From assembly GCF_027587025.1 (NCBI RefSeq), contig NZ_JAPPTI010000002.1, positions 1 to 64,000 of the forward strand: 64,000 nucleotides of DNA, written 5' to 3'. The position numbers and the translations under genes were made by a program. Origin of the DNA: Vibrio sp. LaRot3 (lineage in GTDB: Bacteria > Pseudomonadota > Gammaproteobacteria > Enterobacterales > Vibrionaceae). Within the stretch, counting starts at the first letter, position 1. The number at the start of each line of letters is the position of its first letter. Of the stretch, positions 36,009-44,891 are shown in pieces. The notes below the pieces were generated by a model. The model had not been told where the DNA came from. It worked only from the letters and a program-made list of their open reading frames with translations, and did no database searches.

Positions 36009-36268
36009 TGAACGAAGATATGCTTTTCTGGTTAGGTTTTTATGGTTTGTTCTTTGTACTAACGACGGCGGTGGGTATTTGGAAAAACAATACCGTTGCG
36101 GGCATTTTACTTGGTTACGTGCTGGGCCCAATAGGCTTGCTGTTACTGTTGTTTAGTCATGACCGACGACATGGAAAGTGCCCCCATTGCGCCGCGAAAG
36201 TGGATCGCCATGCTTATCATTGCCCTCACTGTAAACAGAAGTGCTATCGCCAACTGGTTGAGGAGTAA
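36008..36268 (+). CDS. Small membrane protein with a double-CxxC zinc ribbon
   Basis: An 86-residue protein. Two hydrophobic helices (LFWLGFYGLFFVLTTAVGIW and GILLGYVLGPIGLLLLLF) are followed by a cytoplasmic zinc ribbon CPHC...CPHCKQKC. The ATG at 36008 overlaps the adaptor's TGA (TGATG); a GTG one codon earlier is possible. Its insertion between adaptor and coiled-coil genes suggests an accessory role in secretion, but I know no precedent. Confidence 0.72.
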   Translation: MNEDMLFWLGFYGLFFVLTTAVGIWKNNTVAGILLGYVLGPIGLLLLLFSHDRRHGKCPHCAAKVDRHAYHCPHCKQKCYRQLVEE

Positions 36269-36271
36269 GCA

Positions 36272-37045
36272 ATGAAAACACTCGGTTATGTAGCATTAGT
36301 ACTGGTTGCTGCGTGTCTTGGTGGTGCCAGTTATGCTTTGTTGCAATCTAGCAGTCAGCAACAAGTTGAATTCTCAAACGAGTTGGAAGAAAAACAGCAA
36401 AAGATAGCGGCTTTGAATGAACAACTTGAATTGCTCTCAACTGAGTTGATGTTTGAGCAATTGATGTCTGAGGCTCATCAGCTTTCCTACCAACGCCAAT
36501 TGGAAGGGCTTGCGCAAAAACTAGAGCAAGAGTATCAACAGCAAATCGCATCGCTTTCTCAGCAATTGAGTGAAGAAGAGGCGCGTTCTCAGAGCCTCAA
36601 ATCCAAACTGCTTGCGAGCGAAAAATCCGCTAAAAATTATCGCTATCAATACTTTGCTTTAAAGAAAACCAGCGATAAACAGGAGCAAGCGTTATTGCAA
36701 AAATATCAGGCTAAGCAGCAGTTGTTAGAAGCAGAATCAAGCTTAGAAATACAAAAGCAGCGGGCGCGATTAGAACAACAATACTCTGAAACCGCCAAGT
36801 TGACGCAAGTAGAGCAGAGAGTGGATGAATTGATGACGTCTTTTTCGAAGTTAAGGGTGGACATGGATATCGTCAATACCTGCGATCAGAATTATCTCGA
36901 CCGTTACAGCGATGCGAAAAGCTTACTCAGCCAAATGCGAACATTCGTCCATAACAATGAAATGAGCAATGAATACTATCAATTTGTCATCTCTAATGAT
37001 GCGCAGATATCACGTAAAACGCGTGAGATTTGTTTGGAGAATTAG
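36272..37045 (+). CDS. Membrane-anchored coiled-coil protein of unknown function
   Basis: A 257-residue protein with one N-terminal helix (LGYVALVLVAACLGGASYALL) and then almost continuous heptad-like Gln/Glu/Leu-rich coiled coil to about residue 200, ending in a short domain with three cysteines in all (one early in the anchor, NTCDQN and REICLEN). It would project as a rod into the periplasm. It is the fourth gene of the secretion operon, three bases after the zinc-ribbon gene. It could brace the secretion channel or bind the exported RTX protein; both are guesses. Confidence 0.68.
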   Translation: MKTLGYVALVLVAACLGGASYALLQSSSQQQVEFSNELEEKQQKIAALNEQLELLSTELMFEQLMSEAHQLSYQRQLEGLAQKLEQEYQQQIASLSQQLSEEEARSQSLKSKLLASEKSAKNYRYQYFALKKTSDKQEQALLQKYQAKQQLLEAESSLEIQKQRARLEQQYSETAKLTQVEQRVDELMTSFSKLRVDMDIVNTCDQNYLDRYSDAKSLLSQMRTFVHNNEMSNEYYQFVISNDAQISRKTREICLEN

Positions 37046-37126
37046 GGCTAAAGCTGAAGTCGATTGAGGTGAGGTTCGCTTTCAAATTGACGCCGCATTA
37101 GCATATTTTTGGATGTGTATTCATAC

Positions 37127-37160
37127 AAAAACGCCTACCGTGAGGGTAGGCGTTTGATTT
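37127..37160. terminator. Bidirectional terminator between secretion operon and RTX gene
   Basis: Perfect stem AAACGCCTACC / GGTAGGCGTTT with a five-base loop, preceded by an A run and followed by GATTTTT. It lies between two convergent stops and can serve both strands. Confidence 0.88.
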
Positions 37161-37174
37161 TTATGGTCTAAAGT

Positions 37175-40100
37175 TTAAACGTCAGTTGTGTCTGGGAACT
37201 TGATATTGGCGCTGTCTAGGTCACTCCACAATACCACTTCTTGGCCTGCATCATTCTCGAAGCGGTAGCCATATAGGTTGCCAGTTTCGATGTTGCTTTC
37301 TTGATAGATGTTTTGCAGAGAATCACTCATCTGAATGTGGCTCTCAGTAAGCTGCCATCCCCAACCGGACAAGTCGATATTGCTTGCGCCTGTACATACA
37401 AACTGACCAGCGGTTTCACCTGCGGTGTTGTTGGCGGCAATTTTATCCAGAGCAAGTGATAGCTCAGTATCGCTAGAGTTAATGCGCACACCTTCTAATT
37501 CTTGGAAGGTGTTATGAGTCATGTCGATCATTTGGCTTTGGTTGTCGTCGCCGACAAGCAGTACGTCGAAATCAGCACCGCCGCTGAAGTGAACCATGCT
37601 GCTGTCGCCTGATTCTAACTCCGTTGAGTCGAATACTAGTTGGTCGTTACCTACGCCACCAAACAGTTGGTCTACGCCGCTACCACCATCAAGAACGTCA
37701 TCGCCGGTTTGACCAAATAGCATGTCATCACCCGAGTCGCCCGATAGGGTATCGTTACCTACACCACCGTCTAACGTATCGGCATTGTCGTTACCGCTTA
37801 ACGTATCATCGCCTTCGCCACCTGATACATAATCTTCACCTGAACCGCCTTTCAACGTATCGTCTCCTTGTGCGCCATAGAGCATGTCGTTACCTCCATC
37901 ACCAGATAAGGTGTCATCGCCTTCCTCACCATATAGGGTATCGGCAGAACCGCCACCGTAGAGCTTGTCGTCTCCAGTGCCACCCCAAAGTGTGTCAGTG
38001 CCTGAGCCACCTGATAGATAATCGTTACCTTGACCACCGGTTAAGGTATCTGTGTCGTTTTGACCATAGAGTTTATCGTCGCCTTCTCCGCCTTCTAATT
38101 GGTCATCACCCGATCCACCGTAAAGTCGGTCATTGTCTGCGCCGCCATACAGTTTATCTGCGCCAGAGCCTGCGCTTAGGGTATCTTGGCCTTCATTACC
38201 GTAGAGGGTGTCGTTGCCAGAACCGGTAGTCACCGAGTCATTACCTTCGCCACCTTCTACCGTGTTTGTGCCTGCGGATAGGGTGATGGTGTCGTTACCT
38301 AGGCCACCTTTCACTTGGTTAGTTCCACCCTCAGCGGTAATCGTGTCATTACCTTCACCGCCATCAATGGTGTTTAGACCATCGCCAGTTACTTTGATGG
38401 TGTCTTGACCGTCACCACCTGAGATAACGTTGTTATCGCCAGAGGCGGTAATTGAGTCATCACCTAGGCCGCCATCAATATTGCTGCTTCCTGCGCCTGT
38501 TACTTCGATGTCGTCATCGCCTTCACCACCCGCAACAACGTTATTTGCACCAGTTAGACGGATAGTGTCAGTACCTTCACCACCTTCTACGGTGTTGTTG
38601 TCTGAACTGTCTTCGATGTAATCGTCGCCTTCGCCACCTTTTAGAGTGTCCGCTCCGCTGCCACCAAGCAGAATATCGTCGCCTTGATCACCGGACAGAA
38701 TGTTAGTACCGCCTTCACCAATCAGTTTATCGTCACCAAGACCACCTGATAGGGTGTCGTTACCCGTACCTGAGTAGAGTTCATCATCACCAGCATCACC
38801 CGATAGAGTGTCGCTACCTGCGCCACCGAAGAGAAGGTCGTTGTCATCACCACCCGAGATGGTATCGTTACCTTCACCAGCATCGATTAAGTCAGCACCT
38901 TGTTGGCCGCTTAGGTTATCATTACCACCTGCGCCAGATAGGATATCGTCACCGGTACCACCTGTTGCAGTATCTGCGCCACTACCACCGTAAAGGGTGT
39001 CGTCACCTTCACCTAAGGTAATGGTGTTTGCGCCAGCTTCGCCATATACAGTGTCATCACCAGTACCAGCATCAACGGTGTCTGCACCATCGCCTGCATA
39101 CAGCGCATCATCGCCCGCGCCACCAGTAATGGTATCGTCATCTGCACCGCCATAAAGGGTATCGGCGACATCACTACCAATGATGGTGTCATCACCTTCG
39201 CCACCAAAGATGTTGTGGCTACCTGTATCGGCAGCGTAAAGGGTATCGTCGCCTTGTTCGCCTAAAATGGTATCTTGGCCATCATCGCGAATAGTGTCGT
39301 TACCTTCACCACCGGCAATGAAGTCGTAGCCTTCGCCACCAATCAGTTCATCATCACCAGCGCCGCCAAATAGGGCATCATCACCAGCGCCACCTTTAAC
39401 AAGGTCATCGCCCGCACCGGAATCGATGTGGTCGTTGCCTGCTCCCGCATCAATGTCATCGGCACCGTCGCCAGCAAATACTTGGTCAATACCTTCACCA
39501 GTGGTGATGGTATCTGAGTCTGTGCCGCCGTAAACCACGTCATCCCCTAGGCCGGTATCAATCGTGTTTGTGCCAGATTCACCGTAAACCGTGTCGTTAC
39601 CTTCACCTGTTTGCACATTATCGGTACCAGAGCCTGCAAATACCGTGTCATCACCTAGACCAGATTGAATGGTATCGTCACCTGCGCCGCCAGAAAGTAA
39701 GTCATCTTGGTCTGAGCTGAGTAGGGTGTCATCGCCATCTTCACCGTAGATTTCGCTGCGACCTTCGCCGCCATCTAGGAAGTCTGCACCTTCACCACCG
39801 ACTAACACGTCTTCGCCCGCGCCGCCTAATAGGGTGTCGTCACCCGTATCACCAACCAGCGCATCATTACCTTCACCGCCGGTAATATGATCGTCACCTT
39901 GACCGCCAAAGACGGTGTCATGGCCAGTGCCCGCATCGATAGTATCGTCACCGGCATTACCTTCTATGATGTCATCGCCTGCGTTAGCTGTAATGGTGTC
40001 ATCATCACCGCCACCATAAAGTTTGTCGCTCTCTTCAGAGCCAGTTAGGGTATCTTTACCGCTGCCACCATACAGTTCGCCCGCGTTTAAACCGGCAACT

Positions 40101-41986
40101 AGGGTGTCATCACCCGCTTCACCGAACAGTTGGTTGTTACCTTGTTCGCCATAAAGGGTATCATCGCCTTCGCCCGCAAAGACTTGGTCGTTACCTTCAC
40201 CAGCACGAATCACGTCGCTACCATCGCCGGTAAAGGCTTTATCATGACCAGTTCCTATGTTGACGGTATCTGCGCCGCTACCCGAGTACACTGTGTCATG
40301 GTCTGCCCCAGCATCAACAACGTTATCGCCATCGCCAGCAAAAACCGTATCATGACCAGCGCCAGTGGTGATTTGGTCAGCGCCAGATTCAGCGTACATC
40401 AAATCGTCGCCTTCACCAGAATCAATCACGTTGTCACCGCCGCCTGCGAAAATGGTGTCGTGTCCTGTGCCTGAGGTGATTTGGTCATCGCCTGCATCGG
40501 TGTAAATGGTGTCGTCACCTTCACCGGAATCAATAGTATTGTGGCCTGTTTCACCGAACACGGTATCTGCGCCTTCACCTGTGGTAATGATGTCATCACC
40601 TGAGCCCGCATAGACTTCATCCGCACCTGCGCCTGTGTCGATAACATCAGCCCCTTCGTTGGCGTGGACAATGTCATCACCTTCGCCGGCAGTAATGGTG
40701 TCGTCACCCTCACCACCAAACAGTTGGTCATTACCTGCTCCGCCAAGTAAGGTATCGTCGCCCTTGTCGCCATAAAGAATATCGTGACCTTCGCCACCGG
40801 ATAGATGGTCATCACCAAGCTCACCGACTAATACGTCGTGGCCTTCATCACCAGTAATGACGTCATCACCGTCGCCACCGAGTAGTAAGTCTTCTCCTTC
40901 ACCACCTGAGATGGTGTCTTGGCCTTCGCCACCCAGTACAAAGTCATTACCTTCACCACCTAAAATGGTGTCATCACCTTGCTCGCCGTGTAGCTCATCA
41001 TTACCAGCGCCACCTTCTAGGTAGTCGGCATCTTTACCACCAAACAGTTTGTCGTGGCCTTCGCCGCCATAGAGCTTGTCTTCGCCATCGTCACCAATCA
41101 AAGTATCGTGACCGTCGCCGCCGACGAGCGTATCGTCACCGAGTTCACCCATCAGTAGGTCATCGCCGTCACCACCGCTAATGGTGTCATCACCGTCTGA
41201 ACCGAGTAGGGTATCGTGGCCTTCGTCGCCGTATAGAGTATCGTTGCCGCTACCACCCACAAGTACGTCATCGCCAGTACCACCATGTAGGGTATCGTTA
41301 TTGATATCGCCATCTAGGAAGTCGTTACCTTCGCCACCAAAGATGGTGTCATCGCCTTGCTGGCCTTTTAGAATGTCATCGCCTGCGCCGCCATCAATGG
41401 TGTCGTTAAAGATGTTACGTACAGCCACATCCATATCATTAACTTGGCTTATAGGCGTATCGTTTTGGTCTAGGAATGTGAAATTAACTTCGCCACCATC
41501 GGGTAGCTTGTATTCAGGAATGTCGAGGTCGGTATTGATTTGACCATTTTGATCAACTGCCACCAATTGACTCACAATGATGTTGCCATCTTTGTCTGTG
41601 ATTTGCAGAGTGACGTGGTCATGACCACTAAAACCACTTGCGCTAGTGGATGTTTGAACTGATTGATTGACCGCAAAATTTTCTAATTTGATGCTGTGAG
41701 AAGACTGCTCTTGATCTTGGTCTGCATCATATTGATAAACAGAATGGGACGTGCCCCAAGAGTCATCGCTACTCTCAGATTGCGAATCATCTTGATTCAA
41801 TTCGTATTCAACATCGCCAAGTACCGTATCATTACCTTCGCCTGCTGAAATCGTATCGCTACCTTCACCGGCTGCAACAAAGTCGTCACCGGCTTGAGTT
41901 GAAATCTCATCATTACCTGCACGGCTGTTTACTGCATCGCCTTCTGAGGTGCCTGTAATGACATCATCGTGTTTTGTTCCTTCCAT
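37175..41986 (-). CDS. Giant RTX repeat protein, putative type I secretion substrate
   Basis: A 1603-residue, extremely Asp/Gly-rich protein. Residues 1-58 are RTX-like nonapeptides; 59-195 form a non-repeat insert that may be a beta-sandwich (HVTLQITDKDGNIIVSQLV); 196 to about 1450 are roughly 140 tandem GGxGxDxLx repeats; the last 139 residues (from VHFSGGADFD) are a non-repeat tail that fits a type I secretion signal region. There is no Sec signal, no protease, lipase or pore-forming domain and no LapA-type retention module. Calcium should fold it into long parallel beta-roll rods. The start is well supported (AGGAGAAGGCTC before ATG). I infer a secreted calcium-binding matrix or surface scaffold, in the sense of V. 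vulnificus CabA. Confidence 0.93.
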   Translation of the reverse strand: MEGTKHDDVITGTSEGDAVNSRAGNDEISTQAGDDFVAAGEGSDTISAGEGNDTVLGDVEYELNQDDSQSESSDDSWGTSHSVYQYDADQDQEQSSHSIKLENFAVNQSVQTSTSASGFSGHDHVTLQITDKDGNIIVSQLVAVDQNGQINTDLDIPEYKLPDGGEVNFTFLDQNDTPISQVNDMDVAVRNIFNDTIDGGAGDDILKGQQGDDTIFGGEGNDFLDGDINNDTLHGGTGDDVLVGGSGNDTLYGDEGHDTLLGSDGDDTISGGDGDDLLMGELGDDTLVGGDGHDTLIGDDGEDKLYGGEGHDKLFGGKDADYLEGGAGNDELHGEQGDDTILGGEGNDFVLGGEGQDTISGGEGEDLLLGGDGDDVITGDEGHDVLVGELGDDHLSGGEGHDILYGDKGDDTLLGGAGNDQLFGGEGDDTITAGEGDDIVHANEGADVIDTGAGADEVYAGSGDDIITTGEGADTVFGETGHNTIDSGEGDDTIYTDAGDDQITSGTGHDTIFAGGGDNVIDSGEGDDLMYAESGADQITTGAGHDTVFAGDGDNVVDAGADHDTVYSGSGADTVNIGTGHDKAFTGDGSDVIRAGEGNDQVFAGEGDDTLYGEQGNNQLFGEAGDDTLVAGLNAGELYGGSGKDTLTGSEESDKLYGGGDDDTITANAGDDIIEGNAGDDTIDAGTGHDTVFGGQGDDHITGGEGNDALVGDTGDDTLLGGAGEDVLVGGEGADFLDGGEGRSEIYGEDGDDTLLSSDQDDLLSGGAGDDTIQSGLGDDTVFAGSGTDNVQTGEGNDTVYGESGTNTIDTGLGDDVVYGGTDSDTITTGEGIDQVFAGDGADDIDAGAGNDHIDSGAGDDLVKGGAGDDALFGGAGDDELIGGEGYDFIAGGEGNDTIRDDGQDTILGEQGDDTLYAADTGSHNIFGGEGDDTIIGSDVADTLYGGADDDTITGGAGDDALYAGDGADTVDAGTGDDTVYGEAGANTITLGEGDDTLYGGSGADTATGGTGDDILSGAGGNDNLSGQQGADLIDAGEGNDTISGGDDNDLLFGGAGSDTLSGDAGDDELYSGTGNDTLSGGLGDDKLIGEGGTNILSGDQGDDILLGGSGADTLKGGEGDDYIEDSSDNNTVEGGEGTDTIRLTGANNVVAGGEGDDDIEVTGAGSSNIDGGLGDDSITASGDNNVISGGDGQDTIKVTGDGLNTIDGGEGNDTITAEGGTNQVKGGLGNDTITLSAGTNTVEGGEGNDSVTTGSGNDTLYGNEGQDTLSAGSGADKLYGGADNDRLYGGSGDDQLEGGEGDDKLYGQNDTDTLTGGQGNDYLSGGSGTDTLWGGTGDDKLYGGGSADTLYGEEGDDTLSGDGGNDMLYGAQGDDTLKGGSGEDYVSGGEGDDTLSGNDNADTLDGGVGNDTLSGDSGDDMLFGQTGDDVLDGGSGVDQLFGGVGNDQLVFDSTELESGDSSMVHFSGGADFDVLLVGDDNQSQMIDMTHNTFQELEGVRINSSDTELSLALDKIAANNTAGETAGQFVCTGASNIDLSGWGWQLTESHIQMSDSLQNIYQESNIETGNLYGYRFENDAGQEVVLWSDLDSANIKFPDTTDV
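40130..40640 (-). repeat. Higher-order 108-bp (36-residue) repeat inside the RTX gene
   Basis: Within the nonapeptide array, four-nonapeptide units repeat: units beginning G-H-N-T-I-D-S-G, G-D-N-V-I-D-S-G and G-D-N-V-V-D-A-G follow each other at exactly 36 residues, each with matching internal nonapeptides ending in TIFAGG, TVFAGD and AFTGD. This shows growth of the gene by duplication of larger blocks. Confidence 0.7.
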
Positions 41987-42015
41987 GAGCCTTCTCCTAG
42001 CCTTTGACGTGTTTG

Positions 42016-42046
42016 AATTGGTATTAGTGCAATACTGATACCAATT
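42016..42046. promoter_or_regulatory. Inverted repeat upstream of the RTX gene
   Basis: AATTGGTAT (42016-42024) and ATACCAATT (42038-42046) form a perfect 9-bp inverted repeat, extended by AGT/ACT inside. It lies about 30 bases before the RTX start codon, so it may be an operator or a 5' UTR hairpin. Similar TTGGTAT palindromes are, to my memory, common in Vibrio intergenic DNA, so it may also be a dispersed repeat. Confidence 0.45.
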
Positions 42047-42127
42047 TCATATCTATGCTTATAGATTTAGATTAGTAGGCAGAGAGGGAATTGCCACGAA
42101 AGTTTAATTTATCAGTGATTTCAACGC

Positions 42128-43138
42128 TTAAAAGGCGAAGCTAAAGGCGAGGGTAATCGCACCATCTTTGAAGCGTCCGGTGTTCTCTCCGCGTTCTGAA
42201 GAGTGCCAGCGATTCCCAGAATAATTGTTATATTGCAAAGTGATGCTACCCGGTCGCCAGTCAAAATAGCCGAAACCGTAGGTATAATCAGGGTTCCAGG
42301 GTTGTTGTTGCTCTTTGTCAAAATAGTAAAACGCAGTGCCATTGACGTACCAATTGCCAAAAATGGCGTATTTACAGCCCAAGCTGAGGGTTTGGTGATT
42401 CCTTTTATAGGAAATAGAGGCAAGGTCGAAATACTCAGGTGTATGGTTGAAATCAACCTGACAACCAATTGAGCCTTCTTTCGTTAACGTAAACCAATCT
42501 TTAACCGGAGGGGTGATGGGGAACTTCCACCCCAAAGACCATGTTCCCTGATTAAACTCGGTCATGCGCTGATCCGATTCGGGGTTAAAACGGTTACCAC
42601 CGTAGTTTGCATAGACCAAACTGAGCGTGTAGGGCCTCCAATCACTATAACCAAAGACATAAGTAAAATCGGGGTTCCACGCTTGCTGCTGATCTTTATC
42701 GATGTAGTAATAGACCGTTCCCGAAACAAACCAACTACCAGCAATGCTGTACTTCATAGATAGGGTGGCAGTGGCGTTGGTATTGGTTGGCCCGCTCGTC
42801 GTGCCTGCGGGTAAATTGGCAGATTCTGTTTTGGCTAGTGGATGATGGTAACCAATATTACCGCTTAACCCGTCTAGAAAAGTTTTGTTTTCCCACTCTT
42901 CAAACGGGAAGGCGAAAGAGCTGTTTACCCCTTTCCATATCTCATCTAACTCTTGTCGGGCTAAATCGACTTCTGCGGGTTTGGCTTTAGGCTCTCCATA
43001 AGTTGAGAGGCTTTGGTTTTGGCCTTTTTGCGCATATTGACTGGAATGAGCGTGAAACTCGTCTGCACTTGCTCCGCTACAGACGAGAGCAGTGATGCAA
43101 AGAGCCAAACTATTCACACTCAAAAATCGATATTCCAA
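42128..43138 (-). CDS. Putative outer-membrane beta-barrel protein with duplicated module
   Basis: A 336-residue protein with a signal peptide (LALCITALVCSGASA) and amphipathic beta strands ending in Phe (FSFAF), typical of outer-membrane proteins. Residues 127-184 and 254-311 are an internal duplication: both carry DK-x-QQQ-x-WNPD-x-TY-x-FGY-x-DWRP followed by a Y-x-NY-x-GNR segment. I do not recognise the family. No ATG is available in frame; TTG at 43138 gives the best n-region, with GTG at 43117 as alternative, so translation may be weak. It is divergent from the regulator/polysaccharide operon and could be its export or anchoring component. Confidence 0.72.
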   Translation of the reverse strand: MEYRFLSVNSLALCITALVCSGASADEFHAHSSQYAQKGQNQSLSTYGEPKAKPAEVDLARQELDEIWKGVNSSFAFPFEEWENKTFLDGLSGNIGYHHPLAKTESANLPAGTTSGPTNTNATATLSMKYSIAGSWFVSGTVYYYIDKDQQQAWNPDFTYVFGYSDWRPYTLSLVYANYGGNRFNPESDQRMTEFNQGTWSLGWKFPITPPVKDWFTLTKEGSIGCQVDFNHTPEYFDLASISYKRNHQTLSLGCKYAIFGNWYVNGTAFYYFDKEQQQPWNPDYTYGFGYFDWRPGSITLQYNNYSGNRWHSSERGENTGRFKDGAITLAFSFAF

Positions 43139-43344
43139 TATCTTGCCATCCGTGTTGCTTCAAATACCACTTTGAACATAAGACATAGAAAAATATATGA
43201 AAATATTTGCAATGCCACTGATCGAGTCTAACCTAAAGTTATAGAGCTTGCTTGCTAAACAACTAAATTATGAATTGCATCAAGTTATTGTCCTGTAATG
43301 GGAAAGTAGAAAAACGTCAGTAATACAGTTGAGATGTGGCTAGG

Positions 43345-44598
43345 ATGAACGAAATTCTGTTGGTCGACGACAGCCGAACCATCCTCATTTTTATGAGTTC
43401 GGTGTTAAAGAAACGCGGCTATAAAGTGCACACAGCAATGTGTGGTGAAGAAGCACTAAAAGTGCTGCAAGAGCAGGATAGTATCCAATTTGTATTATCA
43501 GATTGGATGATGCCTGGTATGGACGGCATAGAGCTATGTAGAGTGCTGAAAAACTCTAACTATGGTCGTTATATTTTCTTTGTTCTGCTTTCCTCCAAAA
43601 ATGATCAAGAATCCATCGTCAACGGTATTGATGCCGGTGCCGATGATTTCGTTGATAAAAAAACTGCGGTTGAAGAACTTGAAGCACGGATTCGTGCGGG
43701 CTTTCGAAGCCTAGCACTGCATAATGAACTTCTGAATAAAAACCAACAGCTTGACCAAGCCTACGAGACCATTAAGCGAGATCTCGATTCAGCAGGCGAC
43801 CTCATCAAACAGATATTACCGAAAGCGAAACAGTTCCCTTGTGTTGAGCTTAGCTATGTATCTATTCCCAGTGCGCAAATAGGTGGTGACATGCTTGGCT
43901 ACATGCAGCTTGATCCCAACCATATTGCGTTTTACCTCTTCGATGTAGCCGGGCACGGCGTTTCTTCCGCTCTGATGTCTTTCTCTGTGCAACAAAGCTT
44001 GTCGGTTCTCTCGGGTAGTGCCTCGATCGTGATGAAAGAGGGGATAAATGGCAGTGAAATATGCCCACCAGAGGAAGTGGTCGAAAAGCTCAATAATATC
44101 TACATGAGTGGCGACAACAGTGTGCTGTATTTCACCATGATCTATGCGGTGTTGAACACTCAAACTGGCTTGATGTCTTATTGCTGCGCTGGCCATCCAC
44201 CTTTGGTGTGGTGCCACGGCGCTCTCGGCCAAGCTGAATTGATTGGCCATGATAATTTTGTGGTGGGTGCGTTCGATGGCATCGACTACCAATCCTCGAT
44301 TATTCAGCTCGAACCGGGCGATAAAGTGTGGTTTTACTCTGATGGGATTACTGAAGCCGACAATGGTGCCGATCAGTTTTCTGAAGATGGACTGCGCAAC
44401 ACCATAGAAACACTCAATCACTACTCCACTCAGCAGCAAACCGAAATGGTCGTTAAATCAGTACAAGACTGGCGACAGTCAGAGTGCTTCGATGATGACG
44501 TGAGCGTGCTAGTGGCAGAATGGAAAGGCTTTATTGAAGGAGATAACCAATGCGATATGAGATTAGTGCAAAAGGCAACAGCACAGTTCTACAAATAA
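43345..44598 (+). CDS. Response regulator with SpoIIE-type PP2C phosphatase domain
   Basis: A 417-residue protein. The N-terminal receiver has DD at residues 8-9, Asp53 in LSDWMMPGMDG and Lys105; a short coiled coil (about 130-155) links to a PP2C/SpoIIE phosphatase domain with the metal motifs IGGDMLGY, FDVAGHG, FYSDGITEA and FDDDVSVLV. It is expected to dephosphorylate the STAS protein encoded next, in response to phosphorylation by an unlinked histidine kinase. The ATG at 43345 is preferred; a GTG at 43336 is also possible. The gene overlaps the next by 49 bases. Confidence 0.9.
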   Translation: MNEILLVDDSRTILIFMSSVLKKRGYKVHTAMCGEEALKVLQEQDSIQFVLSDWMMPGMDGIELCRVLKNSNYGRYIFFVLLSSKNDQESIVNGIDAGADDFVDKKTAVEELEARIRAGFRSLALHNELLNKNQQLDQAYETIKRDLDSAGDLIKQILPKAKQFPCVELSYVSIPSAQIGGDMLGYMQLDPNHIAFYLFDVAGHGVSSALMSFSVQQSLSVLSGSASIVMKEGINGSEICPPEEVVEKLNNIYMSGDNSVLYFTMIYAVLNTQTGLMSYCCAGHPPLVWCHGALGQAELIGHDNFVVGAFDGIDYQSSIIQLEPGDKVWFYSDGITEADNGADQFSEDGLRNTIETLNHYSTQQQTEMVVKSVQDWRQSECFDDDVSVLVAEWKGFIEGDNQCDMRLVQKATAQFYK

Positions 44599-44882
44599 AT
44601 GAAGATAGGTTTGATGCCAAGCTCGCTCCAGACTTTCGAAACCAAATTGAAGAGATAAAAGGAAGTATTGCAGGCCACCTCGTTCTAGATATTCAGTCAG
44701 TGAAATTTATGGATAGCAGTGGTCTTGGCGCTGTGATGGGCGTTTATAAGTTGTTACGCGATAAGCAAATTAGTGTCGCCAATGCGCAAAAGCCTGTTCT
44801 GGATCTGTTTAAGCTTACGCGAATGGATCGCCTAATTAAAACTTATGACAGTGTTGATGCGGCATTAGCAACAGCCGTCTAA
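44550..44882 (+). CDS. STAS-domain anti-sigma-factor-antagonist-like protein
   Basis: A 110-residue single STAS domain like SpoIIAA/RsbV. The phosphorylatable Ser (Ser56) lies in the canonical MDSSGLG motif. The start lies 49 bases inside the phosphatase gene; GGAGATAACCA before the ATG supports it, so coupled translation at fixed ratio is likely. By family, its phosphorylation by the RsbW-like kinase (46030) and dephosphorylation by the PP2C protein would form a partner switch. Confidence 0.92.
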   Translation: MRYEISAKGNSTVLQINEDRFDAKLAPDFRNQIEEIKGSIAGHLVLDIQSVKFMDSSGLGAVMGVYKLLRDKQISVANAQKPVLDLFKLTRMDRLIKTYDSVDAALATAV

Positions 44883-44891
44883 GGAAAGACC

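Noticed and set aside
37640..41400. Regular short DNA repeats that could suggest a CRISPR array or satellite.
   Set aside because: The 27-bp period is the RTX nonapeptide in one continuous reading frame; there are no unique spacers.
37624..41543. Several long open frames on the plus strand opposite the RTX gene, rich in Ser/Pro/Val or Arg/His.
   Set aside because: They are mirror frames of the GGxGxD repeats. The composition follows the repeat codons, and there are no ribosome sites.
37175..41986. RTX toxin (pore-forming cytolysin or MARTX).
   Set aside because: No hydrophobic pore domain, no acyltransferase gene, no effector or cysteine protease domain.
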